Positions 35,961-46,452 of a DNA stretch of 64,000 nucleotides are shown here, piece after piece. Position 1 is the stretch's first letter, and every line of letters starts with the position of its first letter. The notes under the pieces are model-generated. The model was not told the DNA's origin and did not search any database. It worked only from the letters and a program-made list of their open reading frames with translations. The stretch covers positions 49,047 through 113,046 of the forward strand of contig QUFP01000012.1 in the NCBI GenBank assembly GCA_003478935.1, read 5' to 3'. A program made the translations under genes and the position numbers. The stretch is from Firmicutes bacterium AF25-13AC. GTDB taxonomy: Bacteria; Bacillota; Clostridia; Lachnospirales; Lachnospiraceae.

Positions 35961-38900
35961 TTAGAGCTTTTCCTTGATTTTTTTCAATGTTTTTATATTT
36001 TCTTTTCCAAATACTTGGTCAAGCTGGTCAATAAGCTGTGGACAAATGCCGACACATCGGCTTGGCGGCAGCTTTTGGTACTGTCTTGTGTTGGAAAGAT
36101 AAACCACTACTGTGTCTTTTCCATCCCACGGTGCCAACATAGACAGAAGCTTCTTTTCATTCATTTGGTAGCTTTCAAGATCTTGAACTGAATCCACAGC
36201 TCACCCGGAATCTCAGAAAATGCCACTATCTTTTCACAGATCAGTTTTCCCTGCACCTCATCTCCAAGTGACACGCGACCCTTAACAAAAATTTTCTGAT
36301 CTGGACTGAGAATTGCGCGATATTTTTCGTAATCTTTTGGAAAAACAATCACCTCAAGAGTTCCTCGTAAATCCTCAAGCGTCAGAAATGCCATCATTTG
36401 GTTTGTCTTTGTTGTCTTAACTGTTTTTGCTGCAATCATTCCTGCCACCGTAACAATGGCCTGATCTCGCACCCTTGCCATTCCAGTCTCCTCATCCTGA
36501 ATAAAATCACTGCTGACTGCTGTGATATTTTTCTCGATGAGACTTCTGTCAGCCTCTAGCGGATGACCACTGATATAAATTCCAAGCACCTCTTTTTCCA
36601 TTGCGAGAAGTGCACCTGGCTCATATTCTGGCACCTTGGGGAATGAAATCTTAAAGTCATCCTTCTGCGGTCCCTCTAAAAAATCCATCAGGCTGTATTG
36701 TCCTGTCATAGAGTGTTTCTGTTCTCTGGCTAATTCATCCATAATAGAGGAATAAACTTCCATTTTTTGTCTTCTGTTGCCTTCAATACAGTCCATCGCA
36801 CCTGACTTTATCAGATTTTCAACGGCTCGTTTATTTAACTCACCGCCATACATGCGCTCTAAGAAATTTTGAAGATCTGTGTATGCTCCATTTTCTTTTC
36901 TCTCACGCACCATCGCTAAAATAACATTTCTTCCAATGCTTTTTATGGCAGATAATGCATAACAGATTTTTCCATCGCGCACAGAAAAATCCCACTCACC
37001 GGCATTTATATCAGGCGGAACGATTGAAATTCCCATCTTACGGCAAACCTGAATATAATCAGAAACTTTTCCAGAATTTTCAATTACAGACGTCATAAGT
37101 GCAGCCATATATTCAACAGGATAATAATATTTTAAATAAGCCGTCTGATATGCTACAACCGCATATGCTGCAGCATGTGACTTATTAAACGCATATCTTG
37201 CAAAATCAATCATCTCATCATATATATGATTTGCCGTTTTCTCATCAATTCCGCGTGAAATACATCCCGGAACACCTTCTTCTTCATTGCCGTACACAAA
37301 ATTCTGACGCTCTTTCTCCATCACAGCTGCCTTCTTTTTAGCCATTGCACGGCGCACAAGATCGCTTCGTCCAAGCGTATAGCCTGCAAGATCACGAACA
37401 ATCTGCATAACCTGCTCCTGATACACTATACATCCATACGTAGGTTCAAGAATCGGCTTTAACTGTGGGCATTCGTATGTGATTTTTTCCGGATTATTTT
37501 TTCCCTCTAAATATCTCGGAATAAAATCCATAGGACCTGGGCGATATAGAGAAATTCCAGCGATAATATCCTCAAGACTGTCTGGCTTTAACTCCTTCAT
37601 GAAGTTTTTCATTCCTGCACTCTCAAGCTGGAAAATACCTTCACAATGACCTGTTCCAATTGAGGCAAGTACCTGTGAATCATTCATATCAATGTTACTG
37701 ATATCTAATGCAATGCCCTGACTTCGCTTCACATTATTTACTGCATTTTGTATAACTGTAAGCGTCCTAAGTCCCAGAAAATCCATTTTTAAAAGACCTA
37801 GCTCTTCTAAGGCTGTCATAGTGTACTGTGTGACAACTGCACCATCGCTTCCTCTTGAGAGCGGCACATATTCGTCTACGGCACGCTGGCTTATGACAAC
37901 TCCAGCCGCATGCATTGATGTATGACGTGGAAGACCTTCAAGCCTCTTTGAGAGATCAATAAGTTTTTTAACCTGCGGATCGCTGTCATAATGAGACCGA
38001 AGCTCTGGGTTGACATTTAATGCACGGTCAATTGTCATATTTAATTCAGCTGGAATAAGCTTAGCAATCATATCGCAAAGCGAGTATGGCAAATCAAGTG
38101 CACGTCCAACATCGCGGATACAGTTTTTTGCAGCAAGCGTACCAAATGTAACAATCTGAACGACCTGATCTTTGCCATACTTTTCTACAACGTAGTCAAT
38201 TACTTCCTGACGGCGCTCGAAGCAAAAGTCTACATCAATATCTGGCATAGATACACGCTCTGGATTTAAAAAACGCTCAAACAGAAGCTGATAGCGAAGC
38301 GGCTCAATATCTGTTATCTCCAGACTGTAGGCAACTACACTTCCTGCTGCTGAACCTCGTCCCGGACCAACCATTATATCTTTTGATTTTGCGAAATGAA
38401 TAAAATCCCACACAATCAAAAAGTAGTCAACATAGCCCATCTTTTTTATAACACCAAGCTCATAGTCAAGACGTTTTTCTACCTGTGATGCCTCCTCACC
38501 ATAACGGCGCACCAATCCTTCACGGCAAAGCTTCTCAAGATACTGTTCTGATGTGTAGCCATCCGGCACAGAAAACTTTGGAAGCTTTGTCTTTCCAAAC
38601 TCAATCTCAACATTACATCTGTCTGCAATTTTTGCTGTATTGTCAATCGCCTGCTGTGCATAACGAAACAGATCACGCATTTCCTGCTCAGATTTTAAAT
38701 AATATTGGCCTCCCGTGTAGCGCATGCGGTTCTCATCGTTTACCTTTTTTCCGGTCTGTATACATAAAAGTACATCATGAGGCTCTGCGTCTTCTGCATT
38801 TATATAATGAATATCATTTGTTGCTACAAGCTCAATCCCTGTCTCCTCACTCATACGAAGAAGTGCCTGATTAACAGTTGCCTGTGCACTGATTCCATGA

Positions 38901-39433
38901 TCCTGCAGTTCTAAAAAGAAATTTCCCTTTCCAAAAATTTTCTCATAGGAAAGCGCTGCTTTTTTTGCGTCCTCATAAAGACCTCTTGTGACATTTCTTG
39001 CCACCTCACCTGCCAGACATGCACTTAGTGCAATTATGCCCTCATGATATTTTTCAAGAAGTTCTTTATCTACACGCGGCTTATAATAATAGCCTTCCGT
39101 AAAACCTCTTGAAACAATCTTCATCAGGTTATGATAGCCTGTATCATTTTCTGCTAACAACACCAGATGATAATAACGATCATCTCCCTGTCCGCCTGCT
39201 TCTCTGTCAAATCTTGATTCCGGTGCCACATAAACCTCACAGCCTATAATGGGCTTTATACCTGCATTAACTGCTGCTTTATAAAAATCAATCACGCCGT
39301 ACATGACGCCGTGATCTGTAATCGCCAGGGACTGCATCCCCAGCTCTTTTGCTCTGTCAATTAATTCCTTTATCTTACATGAGCCGTCGAGCAGACTATA
39401 CTCTGTATGCACATGAAGATGTGTAAATGCCAT
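35961..39433 (-). CDS. dnaE: DNA polymerase III alpha subunit, one-base deletion near the C-terminus
   Basis: About 1157 residues after repair. The N-terminal PHP domain (HLHVHTEYSLLDGS) precedes the polymerase domain with PDIDVDFCFERR (catalytic aspartates) and GPGRGSAAGS, helix-hairpin-helix and an OB domain. At 36186-36187 one missing base in a T-run changes LWIQFQDLESYQ into a premature stop; the last 75 residues (LESYQMNEKKLL to the stop at 35961) continue in another frame. Since dnaE-type replication activity is expected to be essential, this is almost certainly a sequencing error. AGGAGG precedes the ATG at 39433. Confidence 0.92.
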
Positions 39434-39518
39434 AGAAGCCTCCTTCTTTTGTGGTCAATTCTCATCACAATTCCTGCTCGCGAGATTCTCCTTTTAAAGA
39501 TCGCACGAACTGTAATAC

Positions 39519-39547
39519 ATTTTATCATTTTTCCGTGCGAAAAGCAA
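39519..39547 (-). promoter_or_regulatory. Promoter of dnaE inside a CGCACG inverted repeat
   Basis: TTGCTT (39547-39542), 17-base spacer, TAAAAT (39524-39519). Arms CGCACG (39502-39507) and CGTGCG (39534-39539) flank the -10. Confidence 0.4.
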
Positions 39548-39575
39548 ACATTAGTTGCAAAGCGCTAATTGACAA

Positions 39576-39604
39576 TAGACTTTTCCTTTCGTTTATGCTA
39601 TACT
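39576..39604 (+). promoter_or_regulatory. Promoter of the signal peptidase gene
   Basis: TAGACT (39576-39581), 17-base spacer, TATACT (39599-39604), about 65 bases before the ATG at 39676. Confidence 0.45.
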
Positions 39605-39675
39605 CGTACAAAAGCGTTTACGCAAATTTTCAGCTGCAGCAGTGTTACAGCAAATAGAAAGGTACAGGTACTCAG

Positions 39676-40299
39676 ATGGAGCAAAACAATATTTCTGAGC
39701 AGGAAAATGACCTGCAAATGAATGAAAAAAAAGGCAGTAAGAAAACGGATGAAAAAGAATCAACAGCCAAAACTATTCTTGAATATGTGATCAGCATAGG
39801 CATTGCCATTGTTGCCGCACTTTTGATTAACAATTTTATTCTGTTAAATGCAAAGGTACCATCTGGCTCAATGGAAAACACAATCATGACTGGTGATCGA
39901 TTGTTCGGTTTTCGTCTTTCTTATCTTATGGAGGATCCAAAGCGTGGTGATATAGTAATCTTTAAGTATCCTGACAACGAATCTATAAACTACATCAAGC
40001 GAATTATTGGACTTCCAGGTGAGACAGTCACAATAAAAGATAGCAAGGTATATATAAATAACTCCGCTACTCCATTAAAAGAAGATTATTTGAAGGAGGA
40101 ATGGGTTATCGCAAACGATGGAATGCAGTTTCAGGTTCCTGAGGGCTGCTATTTTATGATGGGTGATAACAGAAATAACTCAAAAGACTCGCGATACTGG
40201 AATAATACTTATGTTGCACGTGACAAAATTCTGGCAAAAGCAATCTTTCGCTATTGGGGTGGCTTTAAACTCCTGACAAATACTGCTGATTATGAATAA
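39676..40299 (+). CDS. lepB: Signal peptidase I
   Basis: 207-residue membrane serine protease that removes Sec signal peptides. A charged cytoplasmic tail is followed by one transmembrane helix (YVISIGIAIVAALLINNF), box B with the catalytic serine (VPSGSMENTI), box D with the lysine (YIKRIIGLPGE) and box E (MMGDNRNNSKDSR). The single helix is the Gram-positive SipS plan. It is monocistronic and divergent from dnaE. Confidence 0.93.
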   Translation: MEQNNISEQENDLQMNEKKGSKKTDEKESTAKTILEYVISIGIAIVAALLINNFILLNAKVPSGSMENTIMTGDRLFGFRLSYLMEDPKRGDIVIFKYPDNESINYIKRIIGLPGETVTIKDSKVYINNSATPLKEDYLKEEWVIANDGMQFQVPEGCYFMMGDNRNNSKDSRYWNNTYVARDKILAKAIFRYWGGFKLLTNTADYE

Positions 40300-40302
40300 G
40301 AA

Positions 40303-40340
40303 AACCGTGTGGGCAGCGATGCTCACACGGTTCTCTTTTT
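40303..40340 (+). terminator. Intrinsic terminator of lepB
   Basis: AACCGTGTG-g-GCAGCGATGC-t-CACACGGTT followed by CTCTTTTT. Confidence 0.85.
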
Positions 40341-40363
40341 ATTTTATAAGAATCATCCTTTAT

Positions 40364-40639
40364 TTACGCTCTTGCATTAATAACTGATCTTCCTGTCAGA
40401 TATGCCTCGATCTTATCTACAGCGTCTTCCTCATCAGAACCATCTGCATGTACAGTAACAGACTCACCTGCACGAAGTCCTAATGTCATCAGTCCCATGA
40501 TACTCTTTGCATTTACCTTCTTGTTTCCGCTCTCTACGTAAATGCTGCTGCTATACTGGTTTGCTACCTGAACGAGCACTGCCACCGGGCGTACCTCTAG
40601 TCCTGCTGGAATCTCCACTGTAATTGTCTTTGTTATCAT
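40364..40639 (-). CDS. crh: Crh-like HPr paralogue without the active histidine
   Basis: 91-residue HPr-fold protein. HPr has histidine 15 in GLHARP; here the loop reads GLEVRP with glutamate at 15, so it cannot carry the PTS phosphoryl group. The regulatory serine is kept: S46 in NAKSIMGLM, the site HprK phosphorylates. This is the pattern of Crh, a catabolite-repression co-effector in Bacillus, which has glutamine 15. The start overlaps the whiA stop by ATGA, and hprK lies three genes upstream in the same operon. Confidence 0.8.
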   Translation of the reverse strand: MITKTITVEIPAGLEVRPVAVLVQVANQYSSSIYVESGNKKVNAKSIMGLMTLGLRAGESVTVHADGSDEEDAVDKIEAYLTGRSVINARA

Positions 40640-41619
40640 AATCTTCCTCCTTTTTCTCTCATCTGATCCGCTAATGCCTTAAGTTTCTTAAAACGATGGT
40701 TAACACCAGATTTACTTACTGGCGGATCCATCATTTTTCCCAGTTCTGTCAGAGAGGCGTCTGGTTTTTCAAGACGCAGACGTGCGGCCTGTCTTAAATT
40801 TTCAGGTAAACTTTCCAGGCCGTAATATTCACTGATATATTCAATATCTCTAACTTGTTCCAATGAGGCATTTGCCGTTTTATTCAGATTGGCAGCCTCA
40901 CAATTTACTTTGCGGTTCACACTGTTGCGGACATCCTTTAGAATGCGAATGTTTTCAAAATTCATTCTGGCTTTTGGTGCTTCCATCAAACTTAACAGAT
41001 CTCCGATTTGCTCTCCTTCTTTTGCATAAACTACATGATACTTCTTTCGTACCACTGTCTTTGCCTCAATCCCACAAGTGCGTATGATCTGTTGCAGTTG
41101 TTGCGCTCGCTTTTCTGAAACGGTAACGATTTCAAAATGATACCCTTTCTGCGGCGCACTGATCGAGCCGGATGCCAGAAAACAACCCCGGACAAAGGCT
41201 CTGCGGCAGCAATTTCGAAGCAAAAGTCTGCTGTCTGCAACGCAATTCTCCAGGGGTTCCTCTTCAGAAAGCTCTATCGCATGCAAAACTCTTTTCGTGT
41301 CTTGTTCATTCAGCTCTAAAGCATATCCGTTTCCCTTGTGTACACGCATTAACTCTATATTAAATGTTTTTTGTACAAAAGTAAAGTACTTTCTTAAAAC
41401 TGTTTCATTTTCTGACTCAAAAAGTAACGTTTTATTAATGCAACTTTCTTCGTCATCATCATCCATTTTCTTATTAACCAGTCGTCCACAACAAAGAACT
41501 AGCGCTGCTAACTCCGCTAACTGACAATGGCGTGATGCTCCCTCTACATTAGAAAGCTCCTCCTTTACCTGCCTGGAAAAGGAGGCTCCTTCTTTTTCTT
41601 TCTTATTTTCTTCTTCCAT
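40636..41619 (-). CDS. whiA: DNA-binding protein WhiA
   Basis: About 327 residues. It has the LAGLIDADG-like N-terminal domain (RRAFVRGCFLASGSIS) and a C-terminal helix-turn-helix (SLTELGKMMDPPVSKSGVNHRFKKL), plus the conserved NCEAANLNKTANASLEQ. WhiA controls sporulation in Streptomyces and cell division or chromosome matters in Bacillus. The ATG at 41619 overlaps the rapZ 3' end by 17 bases; an earlier TTG at 41643 is possible but less likely. Confidence 0.9.
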   Translation of the reverse strand: MEEENKKEKEGASFSRQVKEELSNVEGASRHCQLAELAALVLCCGRLVNKKMDDDDEESCINKTLLFESENETVLRKYFTFVQKTFNIELMRVHKGNGYALELNEQDTKRVLHAIELSEEEPLENCVADSRLLLRNCCRRAFVRGCFLASGSISAPQKGYHFEIVTVSEKRAQQLQQIIRTCGIEAKTVVRKKYHVVYAKEGEQIGDLLSLMEAPKARMNFENIRILKDVRNSVNRKVNCEAANLNKTANASLEQVRDIEYISEYYGLESLPENLRQAARLRLEKPDASLTELGKMMDPPVSKSGVNHRFKKLKALADQMREKGGRL

Positions 41620-42475
41620 CTTTCTCAATATCCTTGTGGTCAAGTCTCAGCCCATAGCCCTCTTTGCCCTTTAATTTTTCATAAAGTGCATTGGCAATCG
41701 TCACAGAACGGTGTTTGCCGCCTGTACAGCCGATTGCTATGACTAGCTGGGATTTTCCCTCATCAATATAATGGGGAATCAGAAATGTCACCATATCGGT
41801 GAGCTTTTCTAAAAATACTTTTGCCGTGTCTGAACTCATAACATAGTCGCGAACAGGTGCATCATTTCCTGTCAGCGGTCTCATGTTTTCAAAATAGTAC
41901 GGATTTGGCAAAAATCTCACATCAAAGACAAGATCAGCATCTGTAGGTATTCCATACTTAAAGCCGAATGAAAGCACTGTCACAAAAAGGTTTTTATAAT
42001 CAAAGCCTTTTAAAAGTATATCTTCTAGCTGTGCCTTAAGTTCTCTTGTCAAAAGCTGTGAAGTGTTTATGACATAATCAGACTTAGAAAACAATTCTGC
42101 CATTAACTTTCGCTCTTTTGCAATTCCAACCTCTACTCGCTGTCCCTGTGACAGTGGGTGGCTGCGGCGTGTTTCCTTATAGCGCTTAATCAGACATTCA
42201 TCTGATGCCTCAAGAAATAAAACCTTACAGTCAATTTCTTCCTGCTTTAGCTGCGTAATGACCTCGCTCATAAGTCCAATAAACTCAGGATTACGAATAT
42301 CAATGCCCAGCGCAATATCATTTGCCTCAGTGCCGCCACCCTTAATCAGCTCAACAAACTTTTCAATCAGGCGAATTGGCAAATTGTCAACGCAGTAAAA
42401 GCCCATATCCTCAAGCATCTTGAGTGCAGTTGTTTTTCCTGCACCGCTCATTCCTGTTACAATTACAATTCTCAT
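41603..42475 (-). CDS. rapZ: RNase adapter / nucleotide-binding protein RapZ (YvcJ)
   Basis: 290 residues with Walker A GMSGAGKTT at 8-16 and the C-terminal signature IAIGCTGGKHRSVTIA. In E. coli RapZ steers small-RNA control of amino-sugar synthesis; the Firmicute YvcJ function is less clear and includes GTP hydrolysis. It is placed in hprK-murB-rapZ-whiA-crh, three bases after murB. Confidence 0.92.
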   Translation of the reverse strand: MRIVIVTGMSGAGKTTALKMLEDMGFYCVDNLPIRLIEKFVELIKGGGTEANDIALGIDIRNPEFIGLMSEVITQLKQEEIDCKVLFLEASDECLIKRYKETRRSHPLSQGQRVEVGIAKERKLMAELFSKSDYVINTSQLLTRELKAQLEDILLKGFDYKNLFVTVLSFGFKYGIPTDADLVFDVRFLPNPYYFENMRPLTGNDAPVRDYVMSSDTAKVFLEKLTDMVTFLIPHYIDEGKSQLVIAIGCTGGKHRSVTIANALYEKLKGKEGYGLRLDHKDIEKDGRRK

Positions 42476-42478
42476 TTT

Positions 42479-43444
42479 TTAACCCTTTGTTTTTTGCTGC
42501 TCAAATGAACCAAGCTTCTGAATTTCCATTTCCAGCGTTACACCAAACTCATTTTGAACCCTGTTTTGTATCTCATTGCAAAGATTCCAAATATCAGCTG
42601 CTGTTGCAGAACCAGTATTGATTACGAAGCCCGCATGCTTTTTTGAAACCTGCGCTCCGCCGACTGAAAATCCCTTAAGTCCTGCATCCTCGATCAGCTT
42701 TCCGGCAAAATAACCTGCTGGACGCTTAAAGGTGCTTCCTGCACTTGGATATTCAAGCGGCTGCTTATCTCTTCGCCTACTGTTAAAATCATTCATTGTT
42801 TCTTTAATTACATCAGGATTTCCCTGTGTTAACTGCATCTTAACAGAAAGAATAATCTCACCAGTCTGCATAAAGCTGCTAAGACGATGACCAAGTGCCA
42901 TCTGCTCTGCCGGCACATGTAAAATCATGCCGTCTTTTGTCATTACAGCTGCTTCTGTTACAACCTGCTTTAGCTCTCCGCCATACGCGCCTGCATTCAT
43001 AAACAGACCACCACCCATTGTTCCTGGAATACCAGCAGCAAATTCAAGACCTGTAAGCCCTGCAGATAGTGCCGCCTGTGATACAGCTGGAAGTGATGCT
43101 CCTGCCTCTGCTGTGATTGTTTTATTTTCGCGATCGACTTCAATTTTATTGAAATGTTTTCGTAAGTTCACGATCACGCCTTCAAAACCATTATCGCTTA
43201 CAAGCAGATTGCTGCCGCGTCCAAGAATAAAGCATGGAACCTGCAATTCACTGCAAATTTTTAAAATTACGCGAAGCTGCTGCTCATCCTGCGGAGCTGC
43301 CATCCATTTTGCCGGTCCTCCAACTCGAAAAGTCGTGTAGTCCTTCATCGGCTCATCAAAAAGAAGATCCTCTGGCTCTAAAATAGCCTGAAGCCTCTTT
43401 GTAACATTATCCTGTAATTGTCTTTCCATTTCCATAAATTCCAT
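42479..43444 (-). CDS. murB: UDP-N-acetylenolpyruvoylglucosamine reductase
   Basis: About 321 residues, type II MurB of peptidoglycan synthesis. FAD motifs are TTFRVGGPAKWM, ILGRGSNLLVSD and AGIPGTMGGGLFMNAGAYGGE; the catalytic serine is in YPSAGSTFKRP. The ATG at 43444 shares its A with the last base of the hprK stop (TGATG); a TTG one codon earlier is less likely. Confidence 0.94.
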   Translation of the reverse strand: MEFMEMERQLQDNVTKRLQAILEPEDLLFDEPMKDYTTFRVGGPAKWMAAPQDEQQLRVILKICSELQVPCFILGRGSNLLVSDNGFEGVIVNLRKHFNKIEVDRENKTITAEAGASLPAVSQAALSAGLTGLEFAAGIPGTMGGGLFMNAGAYGGELKQVVTEAAVMTKDGMILHVPAEQMALGHRLSSFMQTGEIILSVKMQLTQGNPDVIKETMNDFNSRRRDKQPLEYPSAGSTFKRPAGYFAGKLIEDAGLKGFSVGGAQVSKKHAGFVINTGSATAADIWNLCNEIQNRVQNEFGVTLEMEIQKLGSFEQQKTKG

Positions 43445-44376
43445 CAATCATCATCTCTCCTGGCAAGATTTTGCTGTACACGATTATACAGCTCTCTGGC
43501 TGCATTATAGCCCATCTTCTTCTGACGGTAGTTGACAGCCGCTGACTCTACAATAATCGCAAGGTTTCTGCCCGGACGAATTGGAATGTTGTGGCAAACG
43601 ATCTTGTTTCCAAGAAACTCTGTATAATGATCCTCAAGACCAAGACGATCATATTCCTTATCCTTATCCCAATCCTCCAAGTTAATAACCATATCGATTG
43701 CCTGCGTGTTTTTAACTGCCTCGACACCAAACAATGTCTTAACATCGATAATTCCTATGCCTCGAAGCTCGATAAAATGTCTTGTGATATCTGGTGCACT
43801 TCCAACTAATGTCTCATCACTTACCTTACGTATCTCTACAACATCATCAGATACAAGACGATGGCCTCGCTTTATAAGCTCCAGCGCTGCCTCGCTCTTT
43901 CCAATGCCGCTCTCTCCAGTAATAAGCACACCTTCACCATAAACATCGACTAACACACCATGAATTGATATTGTCGGTGCCAGCTCAACATTTAACCAAC
44001 GAATTATCTCTGCCATCAAAGGGGAAGTCTTTTTCTCAGAAAGCATAACAGGAACCTTGTATTTGCTTGCAATCTTTAAGAATGTCTCACCTGGCTTATT
44101 ATTTGTGGAAAAGATGATGCATGGAATCTCGCTTGAAAGCAGCTTTTCATAATTTTCCATACGCTGCTCTTCTGTCATGCGCTGCATATAGGTATACTCA
44201 ACAACACCAATCAGCTGAACGCGCTCACGATCAAAATGCTCGTAATAGCCCGCTAGCTGCAATGCCGGACGATTAACATCCGGATGATACAGTTTGATCT
44301 TATCTGTATTAATCTCTTTTGTCAAAAGTTCCAAATTCATTTTTTTAATTAATGCTGAAATCGTAACTCCGCTCAT
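43444..44376 (-). CDS. hprK: HPr kinase/phosphorylase
   Basis: 310 residues. The catalytic Walker A is GESGIGKSE near residues 155-163, with SIHGVLVDVYG just before and the K/P-loop signature IELRGIGIIDVKTLFG after. It phosphorylates S46 of HPr and Crh-like proteins in carbon catabolite control. Its presumed Crh-type substrate is encoded at the end of the same operon. Confidence 0.94.
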   Translation of the reverse strand: MSGVTISALIKKMNLELLTKEINTDKIKLYHPDVNRPALQLAGYYEHFDRERVQLIGVVEYTYMQRMTEEQRMENYEKLLSSEIPCIIFSTNNKPGETFLKIASKYKVPVMLSEKKTSPLMAEIIRWLNVELAPTISIHGVLVDVYGEGVLITGESGIGKSEAALELIKRGHRLVSDDVVEIRKVSDETLVGSAPDITRHFIELRGIGIIDVKTLFGVEAVKNTQAIDMVINLEDWDKDKEYDRLGLEDHYTEFLGNKIVCHNIPIRPGRNLAIIVESAAVNYRQKKMGYNAARELYNRVQQNLARRDDD

Positions 44377-44405
44377 AAATTTATCTCCTTTTTTTCTTCA
44401 TTGTA

Positions 44406-46337
44406 TCAATTTGTGTCCGTTTTGTAAACCACTGAATGGAAAAACTCATAGACCGACTCGGCGGCGCGCTCGTTCATCCCTTCGACATCTGCTAATTGTG
44501 CGACTGTGGCCTCGCGTATCGCATTAATATCTCCAAACTGACGCATTAATGCCAGTCTGCGCTTTGGTCCTATGCCTGAAATATCGTCTAAAATAGAATG
44601 AATTTCTTTTTTGCCGCGCAGACTTTTATGATATTCAATGGCGAAACGATGTGCCTCGTCCTGCACGCGTGTAATTAAATGAAATCCTTCTGAATGTGTG
44701 TCGATTGGAAGCTCTACATTATTATAATACAAGCCTCTTGTGTGATGATGATCGTCCTTTACCATACCGCATACAGGAATGGACATTTCCAATTTTTCCA
44801 ACACTTCAAGCGCCATATTGACCTGACCTCGTCCACCGTCCATCATGATGACGTCTGGCAGACGCAAGAAACTGTCGGATGTGCTTTCACTGCCTGTTTT
44901 TGCACGCTCGAAACGCCTTGTCAGCACCTCGTACATTGAGGCATAATCATTTGGCCCCTGCACGCTTTTTATCCTGAACTTTCTGTAATCGTTTCTTTTT
45001 GGCTTTCCACCTTCAAAAACAACCATAGATCCAACTGATTCCATACCGCTTGTATTAGAAATATCATATGCTTCTATGCGGTCAATATGCGTCAAGTTTA
45101 GCCATCCTTCAATTTCCTTTAGCGCACCTGTTGTACGTTCCTCTTCGCGCTTTATGCGATCCTTATCCTGGCGCAGAACAATCTTTGCATTCTGCGCAGC
45201 AAGTTCAAGCATCTTTTCCTTACGACCTCGCTTTGGCACTAGAATTTCAACCTTTTTGCCACGCTTTTTCGTTAGCCAGCTGCCAATCACTTCCATATCC
45301 TCTAACTCGCATGGAATATAAATTTCACCGGGAAGAAATGGTGTTCCTGCATAATATTGTTTTACAAAGCTGCTTAAAACATCTGCCTCTGTATCACCGC
45401 CGGCTACGCTGACATGATAGTGATCACGACCAATCAGCTTGCCTTCACGGACAAAAAAGACCTGGACAACTGCATCAGCGCCTTCTATTGCGCTGGCAAT
45501 CACATCACGATCATTTAATGAGCTGCTGTCTGTAATCTTTTGCTGCTGGGCAATTTTTGTAATGCTTTCTGCAAGATCTCTGTATTTTGCAGCCGTTTCA
45601 AACTCAAGTTCTGCCGCTGCAGCTTTCATTTTTTCCTCGAGTTCTTTTCTCAGCTGCACATAATTTCCATTAAGCAGAGAAATCACGCGGTCAATCTGTT
45701 TTCCATATTCCTCTTTTGTGACATACCCCTGACATGGTCCCATACACTGACCGATATGATAATTCAAGCAAGGACGTTCCTTTCCCTGATCGCGCGGCAG
45801 CACACGATTACAGGTGCGAATGCCAAAGAGCTTATGCACTAGTTCTAGTGTATCCTTAACAGCCAGCCCGCTCGGATATGGTCCAAAATAACGGCTCTTA
45901 TCGCGCACCTGCTTATGCGCAAGCATGACTCTTGGAAAATCCTCATCGACTGTAATTCTAATATACGGGTATGCCTTGTCATCCATAAGCATCGTATTAT
46001 AGCGCGGACGATGTTTCTTTATCAGATTGCACTCTAAAATTAATGCCTCCATTTCAGAGTCTGTCACAATATATTCGAAATATGAAACATGAGAAACCAT
46101 CTGCTCGATTTTGGCAGACGGCTTTTTACTGCGCTGAAAATACTGGCGTACACGATTACAAAGCTTAATCGCCTTTCCGACATAAATAATCTCGTCCGAG
46201 GCATCATGCATAAGATAGACGCCCGGCTTTGCAGGCAACTTTTTTAATTCATTTTCAATATTAAATTCTTTGAAATTCTTCGCAGAATTGCGATTTAATA
46301 TCTGCTCTTTTCGTGCTAAAAAATCATCTTGATCCAT
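44406..46337 (-). CDS. uvrC: UvrABC system protein C
   Basis: 643 residues. The N-terminal GIY-YIG nuclease ([20 protein letters not shown]), a UVR domain ([21 protein letters not shown]), the RNase H-like nuclease region ([20 protein letters not shown]) and C-terminal helix-hairpin-helix motifs ([18 protein letters not shown]) are in order. It makes both incisions in nucleotide-excision repair. It is 29 bases ahead of hprK, so probably first in that operon. Confidence 0.94.
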   Translation of the reverse strand: MDQDDFLARKEQILNRNSAKNFKEFNIENELKKLPAKPGVYLMHDASDEIIYVGKAIKLCNRVRQYFQRSKKPSAKIEQMVSHVSYFEYIVTDSEMEALILECNLIKKHRPRYNTMLMDDKAYPYIRITVDEDFPRVMLAHKQVRDKSRYFGPYPSGLAVKDTLELVHKLFGIRTCNRVLPRDQGKERPCLNYHIGQCMGPCQGYVTKEEYGKQIDRVISLLNGNYVQLRKELEEKMKAAAAELEFETAAKYRDLAESITKIAQQQKITDSSSLNDRDVIASAIEGADAVVQVFFVREGKLIGRDHYHVSVAGGDTEADVLSSFVKQYYAGTPFLPGEIYIPCELEDMEVIGSWLTKKRGKKVEILVPKRGRKEKMLELAAQNAKIVLRQDKDRIKREEERTTGALKEIEGWLNLTHIDRIEAYDISNTSGMESVGSMVVFEGGKPKRNDYRKFRIKSVQGPNDYASMYEVLTRRFERAKTGSESTSDSFLRLPDVIMMDGGRGQVNMALEVLEKLEMSIPVCGMVKDDHHHTRGLYYNNVELPIDTHSEGFHLITRVQDEAHRFAIEYHKSLRGKKEIHSILDDISGIGPKRRLALMRQFGDINAIREATVAQLADVEGMNERAAESVYEFFHSVVYKTDTN

Positions 46338-46348
46338 ACGTACTCCTT

Positions 46349-46420
46349 AAAAAAACGCCCATTCATAAGCAAAGCAAATTCAACTTTTAAAAAAATTGTG
46401 CTTCTTTTATAAATGAGCGT
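46349..46420 (-). terminator. Intrinsic terminator of ftsH with a long stem
   Basis: On the minus strand ACGCTCATTTATAAAAG pairs with the complement ending ATGAATGGGCGT, followed by seven T, just ahead of the uvrC ATG. Confidence 0.65.
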
Positions 46421-46452
46421 CCATAATAGATTAAATCAATATGTTTTGTTCT

